Source: an uncultured Alistipes sp.
GTDB lineage: Bacteria; Bacteroidota; Bacteroidia; Bacteroidales; Rikenellaceae
Direction of reading: 5' to 3'
DNA length: 64,000 nt
Assembly (NCBI GenBank): GCA_944320685.1
Contig: CALUIK010000005.1
Coordinates: 62,001-126,000, forward strand
Of the stretch, positions 24,240 through 32,965 are shown piece after piece (position 1 is the first letter of the stretch; each line of letters starts with the position of its first letter). The position numbers and the translations under genes were made by a program. Below the pieces are notes generated by a model that was not told the origin of the DNA, searched no databases, and saw only the letters and a list, made by a program, of their open reading frames with translations.

Positions 24240-25115
24240 TCATGGTTTGTAGTCGGTCTCGATCATCGAAAACTCCTCCATGCCGTTTTCGGTGGTGGGT
24301 TCGCTGCCGTCGCGTGTCTCGATGATCATCTCGCCCGACAATATCATATACCCTATGGGGTTGTTCTTGAAGCGGTGCAGCTGCCGCAGGTACTTCTCGC
24401 GTGTGGTCTCTATATATTTGCGGTCGGAGTACTCGATCGTCCGCTCGACGTTGCGCAGGCCTATGATCTCGAACGAGTAGAGGCCCTCGTCGTCGGCTGC
24501 GGCCATGATGAGGCCGGGCAGGCCGTGCAGTTTCCACGGGCCGCTCATGACGGGGATCTCCTCCGCGAACCACGCCGTGAAATGGCGCCCGTAGAGGGTG
24601 CAGTCGGCGCGGCGGCATGCGTAGCCGAGGATTTCCCGCTTTTCGTCGCCGATCGTCCACCCGATCTCGGGCACCTCGTCCTCATAGAGGTAGTATGTCG
24701 ATCCTATGCCCTCGGTCAGGGTCAGCCGCCCCGCTTCGGGATACCCCATGTATAGACAGGCTGTGGTACCGTCTTTGCGCTGTGCGGTATTCATTACGTT
24801 AGTCGGGTCGGCTTTCTGCAGCGAGTCCATCGCAAATCGGTAGTAGCTGTAGAACTTCGAGACCCCGCCGCCCGTCTGCAGGATCATCCGGTCCTCTTTC
24901 ATGCGGATTGGCTGCTCTTCGTTGCCGCGTTCGGGCGAGAGGGCCTTGTAGACGCATTCGAGCGTCGAGCGTCCTATCTCGCGCATGGCGGTCACCTCGG
25001 CGTTGGTGCCTGTCTTGTTCACGGTGATGGACTTGATGTTGTTCACGTCTATCTGCGCGTGGGCCGCGAGCGTGGCCGCCAGCAGGGCGGCCAAGGTAAT
25101 GGCTGTGGTTTTCAT
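24240..25115 (-). CDS. GLPGLI family protein
   Basis: A 291-residue exported protein with signal peptide MKTTAITLAALLAATLAAHA. The family motif appears as GPWKLHGLPGLIMAA, followed by YSFEIIGL, and preceded by the substrate-facing TAWFAEEIPVMS. GLPGLI proteins are periplasmic, of unknown function, usually encoded beside TonB-dependent receptors. The start at 25115 is preferred over 25142 because it gives a clean signal peptide. It shares its whole plan with the next gene (25215-26105), so the two are tandem paralogues. Four phased GTTAA boxes lie 57-93 bp upstream. Confidence 0.9.
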   Translation of the reverse strand: MKTTAITLAALLAATLAAHAQIDVNNIKSITVNKTGTNAEVTAMREIGRSTLECVYKALSPERGNEEQPIRMKEDRMILQTGGGVSKFYSYYRFAMDSLQKADPTNVMNTAQRKDGTTACLYMGYPEAGRLTLTEGIGSTYYLYEDEVPEIGWTIGDEKREILGYACRRADCTLYGRHFTAWFAEEIPVMSGPWKLHGLPGLIMAAADDEGLYSFEIIGLRNVERTIEYSDRKYIETTREKYLRQLHRFKNNPIGYMILSGEMIIETRDGSEPTTENGMEEFSMIETDYKP

Positions 25116-25141
25116 GTCGTGAGTTTTTTTGTTCCGTTGCA

Positions 25142-25208
25142 CGAAGTTACCGAGATACGGCCATGCGGCGTGTTAATGGCCGGTTAATAAATGTTAACGA
25201 ATGTTAAT
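25142..25208 (-). promoter_or_regulatory. Promoter region with four phased GTTAA boxes, upstream of the first GLPGLI gene
   Basis: GTTAAY (plus strand) starts at 25172, 25183, 25193 and 25203, spaced 11, 10 and 10 bp. On the minus strand TTAACAC is followed by 20 nt and a -7-like TAACTTCG (25142-25149). There is no TTG at -33; a GTTAA box takes its place, as expected for an activator-dependent promoter. Confidence 0.6.
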
Positions 25209-25214
25209 GCGTCG

Positions 25215-26105
25215 TCAGCGATAGTCGCGCTCGAGAAAATCGTACGTGAGAGAGTCGTTGCGCAGCCGCTCCTCGAGGGCGGTGTTGCGTGTGCCGTCCT
25301 CTTTGGTCAGTTTTATGTCGACACCGCTGTTGCGGCTGAAGAACCCGATCGGGTCGAGCAGGAACTCTCGCTTGCGTTGGAGGTACTTCTCGCGCGGGGT
25401 GTCGATATATTGGCGCGTGTCGATGTCGATGGCCTCGTCGCACTGCTCGATGCCCTCGATGCGGAAGGAGTAGTCGCCGTCGGTGTCTTCGACTGCCATG
25501 ATGAGCCCAGGCAGGCCGTGGAACTTCCACGGGCCGCAGCTCACGGGTATCTCCTCCGTGAACCACGCCGTGTATGTACGGCCGCGGAAGTCGCATTCGG
25601 CGCGGCGGCACGTGTAGCCCAGAACAGCGCACGTGTCTTCGCTTATGCGCCATTCGAATGCGGGCATGGGCTCTGCGCAGCGGTAAAACTCCGCCGAGAA
25701 GGAGTCTGTGAGGGTCAATTCTCCCGCGGGCATGTTCTGGAATATCGTGAGACGGTCGCCGCCCGAGTATGCCGTGGGATTGCTTTGCAGCTCTTTCGGG
25801 GCAGAATCCTGCAGCATGTCGTCGATGGCGCGCACCTTCTGGTCGTAGAACTTCGACATCGAGGGGCCGCATTGCAGGATGAAGGTCTGCTCGACCCACC
25901 TGTCCTGCGCTCGGTCCTTGGACCAGCGCAGACGGTAGGCGCACTTGAGGGTTGCGCGCCCAACCTCGGTGCGCTCCAGCGGCCCTGTCTGGTAGGATAT
26001 GGCCCCTTTTTCGGTGTCGAAGACGATGAAACGCTGCGGCGTCTGCTGCGCCTGCGCCGTTGCCGTGCAGGCCGCTGCGGCGAGTGTGATGATGATGTGT
26101 CTCAT
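25215..26105 (-). CDS. GLPGLI family protein
   Basis: A 296-residue paralogue of the preceding entry with signal peptide MRHIIITLAAAACTATAQAQ. It carries GPWKFHGLPGLIMAVEDTDG and YTAWFTEEIPVSCGPW. The region before the motif, with cysteines in CAVLGYTCRRAECDFRGRTY, is also shared with the paralogue (LGYACRRADCTLYGRHF), suggesting a conserved disulphide. It is transcribed toward the other GLPGLI gene and the TonB receptor, divergent from an OmpR-type two-component system. Periplasmic role unknown. Confidence 0.9.
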   Translation of the reverse strand: MRHIIITLAAAACTATAQAQQTPQRFIVFDTEKGAISYQTGPLERTEVGRATLKCAYRLRWSKDRAQDRWVEQTFILQCGPSMSKFYDQKVRAIDDMLQDSAPKELQSNPTAYSGGDRLTIFQNMPAGELTLTDSFSAEFYRCAEPMPAFEWRISEDTCAVLGYTCRRAECDFRGRTYTAWFTEEIPVSCGPWKFHGLPGLIMAVEDTDGDYSFRIEGIEQCDEAIDIDTRQYIDTPREKYLQRKREFLLDPIGFFSRNSGVDIKLTKEDGTRNTALEERLRNDSLTYDFLERDYR

Positions 26106-26134
26106 ATTTGCCGGTGTGTTTTGTTTTACGTATG

Positions 26135-26210
26135 CAAAGTTCGCATGCGGGGCGGTGCCGAAGTGTTAACCGTGAGTTAAAGCCGCGGCCGGAGTGTTAA
26201 ATAGTATTAA
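26135..26210 (-). promoter_or_regulatory. Promoter region with phased GTTAA boxes, between the second GLPGLI gene and the divergent sensor kinase
   Basis: GTTAA/ATTAA boxes start at 26165, 26176, 26196 and 26206 (spacings 11, 20, 10). On the minus strand TTAACAC, then 20 nt, then GAACTTTG (26135-26142): the same layout as at 25142-25208. The likely binder is the adjacent OmpR-type regulator. Confidence 0.6.
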
Positions 26211-26249
26211 ACCGTGCCGACTGTTATGGTTCGGCCGCTGTTTTATGCC

Positions 26250-26257
26250 TATCTTTG
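26250..26257 (+). promoter_or_regulatory. Candidate -7 box for the sensor kinase/response regulator pair
   Basis: TATCTTTG about 33 nt before the kinase ATG. The -33 region lacks a clear TTG, so the promoter may need the boxes upstream at 26165-26210. Confidence 0.5.
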
Positions 26258-26289
26258 TTTCGGAATCGGATCCGGCATAACGGCAGGCG

Positions 26290-27675
26290 ATGAATAAACG
26301 GCAGTTCAAGATAGTGGCGGTCGTGATGACCGTGGCGATAATGACTTTGGCGCAGATGCAGGGCGTGTGGCTGACGCGCCTCTACCGTCAGTCGGTGGAG
26401 CGTTATGCCGACCAGATACGCACGGCGGTCACGGCTGCGCTCTACCGCAGCCGCCTCGATTCGCGTTCGGTCTACAGCCTGCGGTCGAATGCCCCTGTTG
26501 CCGATTCGTTGGTAATAATGCGCATGCGGGGCATCGGAGCCGATACCATCCAGTCGATAAACATAAACCTCTCGCGTGGCGGCGGGGCGATAAATATGGT
26601 GGTGCTGAACTTCGACGACGTGCGTTTCGACGCTATCGATTCGCTGTTGCGCGACGAACTTTCCGTACGCGGCATCAGGGAATACGAGGCGACGGTAACT
26701 TTCGGGGCACAGCAGCGCCGCTTCGACCATGCTGCCGATGCGACGGGCCGCTCGCGTCTCGACGGCCGTCGGTGCCTTGCCGTAAGCGAGGATTTCGCCG
26801 TGGCGGGCGGCAGTGCGGGCGGTGACCGCCTTACCGTGCAGGTGCGTACCGAGCATCCGTATTTGTCGATGTTGGGCGATATGGCGGGTGTTATAGTCTC
26901 GTCGGTGCTTATAGTGGTTCTCATAGCCGCGCTTTTCGCGTATCTGTTGCGGACACTCTTCCGCTTCAAGAGCGTCGAGCGCATGCGCCTTGACCTGACG
27001 CACAACATAACACACGAGTTGAAGACCCCGATTTCGGTGGCCTATGCCGCGGGCGACTCGCTTCTGAACATCGAGCAGATGGCCTCCGATCCCGCCGTGC
27101 GGCGCGAATATATCGGGATCATGCAGCGCGAGCTGCGGCAGCTGTCGGAGATGGTGGACCGCATCCTTCGTATGTCTTTGGAGGAGAGCGAAGCATTTGC
27201 CCTTGCCATCGGGGATTGCGATGCCGCGGAGATCGTTGCGGAGGCTGTGCGGGAACACCGCGCCGCCTACGCAGGGAAGCGGGTGGAGATCACGGCGGAT
27301 GTCGGGGCGGATCTTGTGTTGCGCGCCGACCGTTTCCATCTGGTGAAGGCCTTGGGAAACCTCATCGATAACGCCGTGAAGTATTCGGACGACGAGGTGC
27401 ATGTCGCGGTGCGGGCCGCCGCCGACGGCGATAATGCGGTATTCGAGGTCGCGGATGACGGCATAGGCATGGCCAGCGGCGAGGCGGAGCGCGTATTCGA
27501 CAAGTTCTACCGCATACCGTCGGGCGACCTGCACGAGGTAAAGGGTTTCGGTCTCGGGCTCTATTATGTGCGGACCGTGGCCGAACGTCACGGCGGCAGC
27601 GTGCGCGCCGAGAGTGCGGGGCGCGGCCGCGGGTCGAGGTTCTACATTATATTACCGCGGTATGGCAGAGGATAG
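26290..27675 (+). CDS. Two-component sensor histidine kinase
   Basis: A 461-residue inner-membrane kinase. A first transmembrane helix spans about residues 8-26, a periplasmic sensor region of about 165 residues follows, and the second helix spans about 198-222. The dimerisation/phosphoacceptor motif is LTHNITHELKTPISV with His242. HATPase motifs N (GNLIDNAVKYS), G1 (VADDGIGM), F (VFDKFYRIPS) and G2 (GFGLGLYYV) are all present, so it should be active. The stop overlaps the response regulator gene by 14 bp. The signal is unknown; context suggests it governs the divergent GLPGLI/TonB genes. Confidence 0.93.
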   Translation: MNKRQFKIVAVVMTVAIMTLAQMQGVWLTRLYRQSVERYADQIRTAVTAALYRSRLDSRSVYSLRSNAPVADSLVIMRMRGIGADTIQSININLSRGGGAINMVVLNFDDVRFDAIDSLLRDELSVRGIREYEATVTFGAQQRRFDHAADATGRSRLDGRRCLAVSEDFAVAGGSAGGDRLTVQVRTEHPYLSMLGDMAGVIVSSVLIVVLIAALFAYLLRTLFRFKSVERMRLDLTHNITHELKTPISVAYAAGDSLLNIEQMASDPAVRREYIGIMQRELRQLSEMVDRILRMSLEESEAFALAIGDCDAAEIVAEAVREHRAAYAGKRVEITADVGADLVLRADRFHLVKALGNLIDNAVKYSDDEVHVAVRAAADGDNAVFEVADDGIGMASGEAERVFDKFYRIPSGDLHEVKGFGLGLYYVRTVAERHGGSVRAESAGRGRGSRFYIILPRYGRG

Positions 27676-28357
27676 GGTCGATGTATTGGTCGTCGAGGAC
27701 GAGCCGACACTGCTGCGCATCGTATGCGACGCACTGCGTGCCGCGGGCCTCACGTGCGCCGGCGCCGTGGACGGGGCCGAGGGGCTGCGGCTCTTTTTCG
27801 CCCTTGCGCCGCAGGTAGTCGTTACCGATATTATGATGCCCGCAATGGACGGTTTCACTTTGGCCGAGCGTATTCGCAAGGCGGATGCCGAGGTGCAGAT
27901 ACTCTTCCTCTCGGCCCGTTCGTCGGCCGACGACGTGGTGCGCGGCTTCGATACCGGCGGAAACGATTACCTGCGCAAGCCATTCGCCATGACCGAGCTG
28001 CTGGCGCGTGTGCGGGCGTTGGCGGCGCGCCGTACGAAGGCCGAGCCCGTGCCCGTAGAGTTCTCTTTCGGCCGTTTCAGATTCAATACGTTGAGTTGGA
28101 CGCTCTCGGGTGGGGCGGCGGGTTGCTGCGTGCTGCCGAACCGTGAGGCGCGGGTGCTGTCGATGCTGTGCCGCCGCATGAACGAGGTGGTCGATACGCG
28201 CGCCATACTTATGGAGGTGTGGGGCGACGACAGCTATTTCAACGCCCGCAGCCTCAATGTCTTCATCACCAAACTGCGCCACCGTCTCGAAGAGGACGGG
28301 TCGGTGTCGATAGTGAATGCGCGCGGCGTGGGATACAAGCTGCGGACGGATGATTGA
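27662..28357 (+). CDS. OmpR-family response regulator
   Basis: A 231-residue transcription factor. The receiver domain has the acidic pocket VVEDEP, phosphoacceptor Asp56 in VVTDIMMPAMDGF, SARSSADDVVRGF and the KPF Lys. The C-terminal OmpR-type winged helix includes LPNREARVLSMLCRRMNEVV and NARSLNVFITKLRHRLEED. The start at 27662 gives a standard N-terminus and a 14-bp overlap with the kinase gene. OmpR-type dimers bind direct repeats about 10-11 bp apart, which matches the GTTAA boxes at 25172-25208 and 26165-26210. Confidence 0.94.
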   Translation: MAEDRVDVLVVEDEPTLLRIVCDALRAAGLTCAGAVDGAEGLRLFFALAPQVVVTDIMMPAMDGFTLAERIRKADAEVQILFLSARSSADDVVRGFDTGGNDYLRKPFAMTELLARVRALAARRTKAEPVPVEFSFGRFRFNTLSWTLSGGAAGCCVLPNREARVLSMLCRRMNEVVDTRAILMEVWGDDSYFNARSLNVFITKLRHRLEEDGSVSIVNARGVGYKLRTDD

Positions 28358-28475
28358 CGCCTGTCTGTGATCCATGCGCAGTGTCTTTCCCTCCCCTGCG
28401 TGCGGGCCGTTATGTGTGAAGAAGGTGGGGGCGGATGCACGTGCGAAGGGCGTTGCCGTCGCTCGTCCCGTGCGG

Positions 28476-28512
28476 CAAAACGGGGGACAACAGCATTTTG
28501 TCCCCCGTTTTG
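28476..28512. terminator. Perfect hairpin between convergent genes
   Basis: A 15-bp perfect stem (28476-28490 with 28498-28512) with AAAAC/GTTTT at its base, which gives a T-rich end on both strands. It is a likely bidirectional terminator between the response regulator and the metallopeptidase. Confidence 0.8.
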
Positions 28513-28532
28513 TATGTTCCAGCCGTAATACG

Positions 28533-30071
28533 TCAGTCGGTGAGCAGCGTCAGGTCGCTGTCGGGCACGGGGTAGTTGTGCGAGGCGATCCAGCGTTTGG
28601 TCTCGTCGACCATCTCGGGCGTTATGTCGAACGTGTAGTTGGCATAGTCGCCGATCTCGAAGCGGCCTGTCACGAAGAAGCCCCAAGCCTCGAAGAAGCC
28701 GGTAAGGTCGGTCTTGAGCAGGTCGCATGCCATCTTGATGAACTCGTACATGTTGTTTATCGATGCGTTGCCGGTCCCTTTGTCGGGAGTATTGCGCATA
28801 CGCTCCATCATGTCGGCGTAGAAGTCGTCATATCCTTTCTGTCTGGCATATAGGTGCAGCTGCCAAAAGGGTACGAGTTTCTGGAACGGGTCGCCTACGG
28901 TCATGATAAATGGTTTCTCCGCAGCCTCGACGACTGCCTTGTGCGCAGCTTCGTATGTACCGTCGGCAAGGCGGCTGGGCGATCCGAACGACGTGGTGAC
29001 GAACATCGTGAAGAGATTGTTGCTCACCTCGGTCATGCCACCCCATGTCAGCTGGGGCTGCATCTGCATGACGTGCCCTATTTCGTGGTTTACGCCCCAG
29101 TCTTTCGATATGTCTGGCCCGAGGGCCGATTTCATCGTGCTCTCGTTGCCCAAGAAAGCCACGCCGTCACCGTCGCGGAACATGAAGTAGTTGAAGTTGA
29201 CGCGGGCAAGGATGCGTTTGTCGGGGATGCGGCCGTATTTGACGGCTCCCGAGAAGAGGTATTGGCGGTACATTATATCGTCGTATGCCTTTGCCAGAGC
29301 CGTCCCCTTGCCGTAGTCGAATTTCTTGAGGAACTCTACGGGGTAGGCGAGCTGCATGTATCGGGTCTTGACATCCATTACGGGGCTTACGGCATTGTCC
29401 AGCAGAGCGTTCCAATCGTCGTCGTCCTGCGTGGCGGCGTCGAAGTATCCGTTTGCCTTGCCCGTGACGAAATGTATGGTGACGGCGGGAGCCATTTCGG
29501 GATCGTCGGCGAAGTAGTCGATGTAGACGTTACCGGCCTTTTCGACATATACGACATTGACGCCTTCGCGCAGGGGAATCGTCTGACGCTTGAGCCCCCA
29601 GCCCTGCGGGTCTTCCGTCGGGGCATATCCTTCGGTGGGCTGGCGCATCCAGTCGGGTATGAGCAGGTTGACCCTGCGTCCGTGGAGGTCGCCTACGAGG
29701 ACTATATGTTCGCCTTGTTCGAGATATACGCCCGTGATGTTTTCATAGCGGCTGTATCCGTCATACAGCTTGAGCTTTTCGGCGAGGACCTTGTCCGAAG
29801 CCACGGGCTTGTAGCTTGCCAGCAGGTATTGCTGGCGGTATGTGCCTGCCGCCATCGTTTCGGCGAGCTGCCGCATGGCCGGCGAGCGGAAGTCGTCGAG
29901 GCGTCTGGCCTTGAACTCCCCGCCGAGGGCCGAGGCGGTCCAGTCGGTAAAGTATCTCAGGTCGTGGACTACGTCCTGTGTCGAATGGTATGGGACGGAG
30001 GTCTGGCTGCGGCATGGCTGCATGCAGAATATGGCGGCCATGACCAATACGGCGAATGTTAGCTTCTTCAT
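28533..30071 (-). CDS. M60-like (enhancin-type) zinc metallopeptidase
   Basis: A 512-residue exported protease with a Sec signal peptide (MKKLTFAVLVMAAIFCMQPC). The zincin motif HEIGH near residue 330 is followed after 13 residues by a Glu (GGMTEVSNN), fitting the M60 signature HExxH-x(8,28)-E. The upstream beta-sandwich-like part (LVGDLHGRRVNLLIPDW) also fits the family. Characterised M60 proteins of gut Bacteroides cut mucin-type O-glycoproteins, so host mucin is a reasonable but unproven substrate. No carbohydrate-binding module was recognised. It stands alone between two two-component systems. Confidence 0.82.
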   Translation of the reverse strand: MKKLTFAVLVMAAIFCMQPCRSQTSVPYHSTQDVVHDLRYFTDWTASALGGEFKARRLDDFRSPAMRQLAETMAAGTYRQQYLLASYKPVASDKVLAEKLKLYDGYSRYENITGVYLEQGEHIVLVGDLHGRRVNLLIPDWMRQPTEGYAPTEDPQGWGLKRQTIPLREGVNVVYVEKAGNVYIDYFADDPEMAPAVTIHFVTGKANGYFDAATQDDDDWNALLDNAVSPVMDVKTRYMQLAYPVEFLKKFDYGKGTALAKAYDDIMYRQYLFSGAVKYGRIPDKRILARVNFNYFMFRDGDGVAFLGNESTMKSALGPDISKDWGVNHEIGHVMQMQPQLTWGGMTEVSNNLFTMFVTTSFGSPSRLADGTYEAAHKAVVEAAEKPFIMTVGDPFQKLVPFWQLHLYARQKGYDDFYADMMERMRNTPDKGTGNASINNMYEFIKMACDLLKTDLTGFFEAWGFFVTGRFEIGDYANYTFDITPEMVDETKRWIASHNYPVPDSDLTLLTD

Positions 30072-30092
30072 TGTGTTTGTTGATAAACTTGA

Positions 30093-30123
30093 TAAAATTA
30101 AGAATATATTTCCACTTTTGCAA
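30093..30123 (-). promoter_or_regulatory. Weak candidate promoter of the M60 peptidase
   Basis: Minus-strand TTG (30121-30123), 20 nt, TAATTTTA (30093-30100), which misses the final G of the -7 consensus. Confidence 0.35.
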
Positions 30124-30163
30124 CCGCCGGAGCCGGCTTTGCAGCGCCGGCCTGTAGTGCCGG

Positions 30164-31468
30164 TCAGTCGAGGATGATAGTGAATGTCACGCGCTTATGG
30201 CTGTTGTGTGTCAGGCGCAGCGTCCCTCCGTGCATGTGCACTATCTGACGCGATATGGCGAGGCCTATGCCTGAGCCGCCGTTCTTGGTCGAGAAGAATG
30301 GTGTAAAGATGTTTTCGGCGATTTCGGGCGGTATGGGGCCGCCGTTGTCGCTCACCTCGATGTTGACGCGTTCGTTGCCGTCGATGAAGGAGCGTACGCT
30401 GATGCGTTTCTCTTCGCCGAGCGCTGCCGCCGCCTCGCGTGCGTTCTTGAGCAGGTTGACCATAACCTGCGACATGAGCATGCGGTCGGCGTAAAGCATG
30501 GTGTCGGCAGGCTCTATCTCCGTCGTGAAGACGTCGCCGTGCAGGTCGTTGAGCGAGGCCGCTTCATTGATCAGATCGGCGAGGTAGAACGGTGCCTTCT
30601 GCGGTGCCGGCAGACGTGTCACCTGACGGAACGAGTCGACGAACGCCAGCAGGCGCTTGCTCGTGGCGTGGATCGTCTGCAGGCCGCTCTGCATCTCCTC
30701 GCTGTCGGGAGCTGCCGTGAGCAGCGTATGGCTTATCGACGTGACGGGAGCCAGCGAGTTCATTATCTCGTGGGTGAGGATGCGGGTGAGCTTGTCCCAC
30801 GACTCGATCTCCTTGTCGTTGAGTTCGTTGTTTACGTCGCCTATGGTTATCACACGCAGATCGCGTTCACCCAGCTTCATGTCCGCGCAGTTGAGCGACA
30901 GGTTCATCTCGCCCGTCTCGTTGACATAGCGTACGAGCGTCTGTTCGCCGTTGCGTATCTTTTGCATGGCGTCGGCCAAGGCTTCCGAGATGGGCCGCAG
31001 CTGGTTGATGTGCGTAAGGCGCATGAGGCCGAAGAGGTTTGTCGCCTTGCTGTTGGCCTGTACCACGGCGCCGTTCTTCATGACGGTGATGATGCCTATG
31101 TTGGCACACTCCATTATCAGCTCGAAGTATTTTTCCTTCTCGCGTATTTGCAGTTTGGCAGAATCGAGCACCTCCTTTATGCGGTTGAGCGAGTAGTTCA
31201 CCAATGCGAAGTCGGTGACGGCGGGCGTGTCGGCGAAGCGGAAGGTGTAGTCGTCGTTCTTTACGGCATTGAAGATGAACGATATGCGCTTTATTATATC
31301 CTGATATATATTGAACAGAGACAACACCGCGTAGATCAACATCGGCAATGCGGCAATGAGTATGGAGTGCTTGTGGAGCAGGATCGCGGCCGTGGTTATG
31401 GCCGCGGCGGCGGTGATGAGCACAATGTCGAATATGATTCGGTTGTATGGGATCTTGCGCTTGCTCAT
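30164..31468 (-). CDS. NtrB-type sensor histidine kinase
   Basis: A 434-residue kinase. Two hydrophobic segments lie at about residues 12-31 and 36-52, with almost no periplasmic loop. A HAMP-like linker and a PAS-like region follow (YFELIMECANIGIITVMKNG), then the H-box LTHEIMNSLAPVTSI with His233. The ATPase motifs are NLLKNAREAAAALG, VSDNGGPIPPE, IFTPFFSTKNGGSGIGLA. The absence of a sensor loop suggests an intramembrane or cytoplasmic signal. It overlaps the upstream sigma-54 regulator gene by 4 bp and should phosphorylate it. Confidence 0.93.
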   Translation of the reverse strand: MSKRKIPYNRIIFDIVLITAAAAITTAAILLHKHSILIAALPMLIYAVLSLFNIYQDIIKRISFIFNAVKNDDYTFRFADTPAVTDFALVNYSLNRIKEVLDSAKLQIREKEKYFELIMECANIGIITVMKNGAVVQANSKATNLFGLMRLTHINQLRPISEALADAMQKIRNGEQTLVRYVNETGEMNLSLNCADMKLGERDLRVITIGDVNNELNDKEIESWDKLTRILTHEIMNSLAPVTSISHTLLTAAPDSEEMQSGLQTIHATSKRLLAFVDSFRQVTRLPAPQKAPFYLADLINEAASLNDLHGDVFTTEIEPADTMLYADRMLMSQVMVNLLKNAREAAAALGEEKRISVRSFIDGNERVNIEVSDNGGPIPPEIAENIFTPFFSTKNGGSGIGLAISRQIVHMHGGTLRLTHNSHKRVTFTIILD

Positions 31469-32832
31469 AACCCGTAACGCTTGATCTTGTTGTACAGCGT
31501 CTGGCGCGTTATGCCCAGCTGTCGGGCCACGAGGGTGAGGTTACCGTTATGTGCGGCGATGGCTTGGCGGATCATGCGGCGCTCCATATCCTCGAGTGTG
31601 GTGTCGGCCGTATCGGCGGCATTGGCTCCGGCATCTGCCGCGGCGCTCTCGGCGCCGGAGGGAGGGAAGGCGTCGGGAAGTATCGTGCCGCCGTCGCTCA
31701 TGATGACAGCCTTCTCGACAGCGTGCTGCAGTTCGCGCACGTTGCCGACCCAGCGGCGCGAGGTGAGGGCGTCGGCCGTGGCGGGGGCGAAGGCGAGCCC
31801 TTCTTTGCCGTATTTGGCGGCATAGCGGGCGAGGAACATCTCAGCCAAAGGCATGATGTCCTCCTTGCGGCGGCGTAGCGGCGGCAGCTCTATGTGTATG
31901 GTATTTATGCGGTATAGCAGGTCCTGCCGGAACGCACCTTCGGCGGCCATGGCCTGAATGTCGCGGTTTGTGGCCGAGATGAGGCGTATGTCGACCGCAC
32001 GCGGAGCGTTGCCGCCCAAGGGCATGATGTTGCGGTTCTGTAGCGCCGTGAGCAGTTTTGCCTGCAGGTGCTGCGGCAGATTGCCTATCTCGTCGAGGAA
32101 GAGCGTGCCTCCGGAGGCGGTCTCGAACTTGCCGGCGTGGTCGCTGTGTGCGTCGGTGAAGGCCCCTTTGACGTGGCCGAAGAGTTCGCTCTCGAAGAGC
32201 GTGTCGGGGATGGCGCCCACGTTGACGTCGACGAAAGGTTCGTTGCGCCGCAGTGACAGACGGTGGATCTCGCGTGCGAGGATATCCTTGCCCGTTCCGT
32301 TCTCTCCCGTGATGAGTATGTTGGCGTCGGTGACGGCCACCTTGTCCACGATCTGGCGTATGCGTGCCATGGCCTCGCTCCCTCCCCAGAGCATGGGAGC
32401 TGCGGCCGGAGCCTTCGAGGCACCCTTCCTGTTGTCGTTGCGGCGCGTGGCAAGGCGGTAGGCGTTGAGCAGCGAGGCGATCATTTTGTCGTTGTCCCAC
32501 GGTTTGACCACGAAATCGACGGCGCCCATCTTCATAGCCTTTACGGCAAGGTCGATGTCGGCATAGGCGGTGAAGAGCACCACCTTGGTTGCGGGGTAGC
32601 GGTCGAGGATCTGCTGCAGCCAATAGATGCCCTCGTTGCCGGTGTTGATGCCGGCGTTGAAGTTCATGTCGAGCAGCACCACATCGGGACGCTCCGTACG
32701 CATGAGCGAGACGAGCAGATTGGGCGACGAGAGGGTCAGCACCTTCTCGAAATGTTTGTCCGCCAGCAGTTTCACGGCCGAAAGTATCGCCTTGTTGTCG
32801 TCCACTATGAGTATGCTTCCCTGTTTGGCCAT
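31465..32832 (-). CDS. NtrC-type sigma-54-dependent response regulator
   Basis: A 455-residue activator. The receiver domain has DDNK and Asp55 in VVLLDMNFNAG. The AAA+ sigma-54 interaction domain has Walker A GENGTGKD, the GAFTDA loop that contacts sigma-54 (VKGAFTDAHSDHAGKFE), Walker B GGTLFLDEIGNLP and an arginine-finger region. The C-terminal Fis-type HTH is NGNLTLVARQLGITRQTLYN. All parts are intact. It is divergent from the TolC/HlyD/FtsX operon, which has a sigma-54 promoter at 32966-32981, so this operon is the likely target. Confidence 0.95.
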   Translation of the reverse strand: MAKQGSILIVDDNKAILSAVKLLADKHFEKVLTLSSPNLLVSLMRTERPDVVLLDMNFNAGINTGNEGIYWLQQILDRYPATKVVLFTAYADIDLAVKAMKMGAVDFVVKPWDNDKMIASLLNAYRLATRRNDNRKGASKAPAAAPMLWGGSEAMARIRQIVDKVAVTDANILITGENGTGKDILAREIHRLSLRRNEPFVDVNVGAIPDTLFESELFGHVKGAFTDAHSDHAGKFETASGGTLFLDEIGNLPQHLQAKLLTALQNRNIMPLGGNAPRAVDIRLISATNRDIQAMAAEGAFRQDLLYRINTIHIELPPLRRRKEDIMPLAEMFLARYAAKYGKEGLAFAPATADALTSRRWVGNVRELQHAVEKAVIMSDGGTILPDAFPPSGAESAAADAGANAADTADTTLEDMERRMIRQAIAAHNGNLTLVARQLGITRQTLYNKIKRYGL

Positions 32833-32848
32833 CGCGAATCTTTTTTCA

Positions 32849-32880
32849 CAAAGATACTCTGAAAAGGGGCGAATGTCAAA
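32849..32880 (-). promoter_or_regulatory. Predicted promoter of the sigma-54 regulator/kinase pair
   Basis: Minus-strand TTTG (32877-32880), 20 nt, TATCTTTG (32849-32856), about 17 nt before the start. The TTTG sits in a TGTCAAA sequence that recurs 21 bp away at 32895-32901. Confidence 0.75.
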
Positions 32881-32965
32881 AAAATTTATGGAAGTGTCAA
32901 ATTTTTATACGGTTTTAGGGGGCTGAGGTTTGCTAAAGTATTGATAGTTAGTGTTTTGATGCGAA

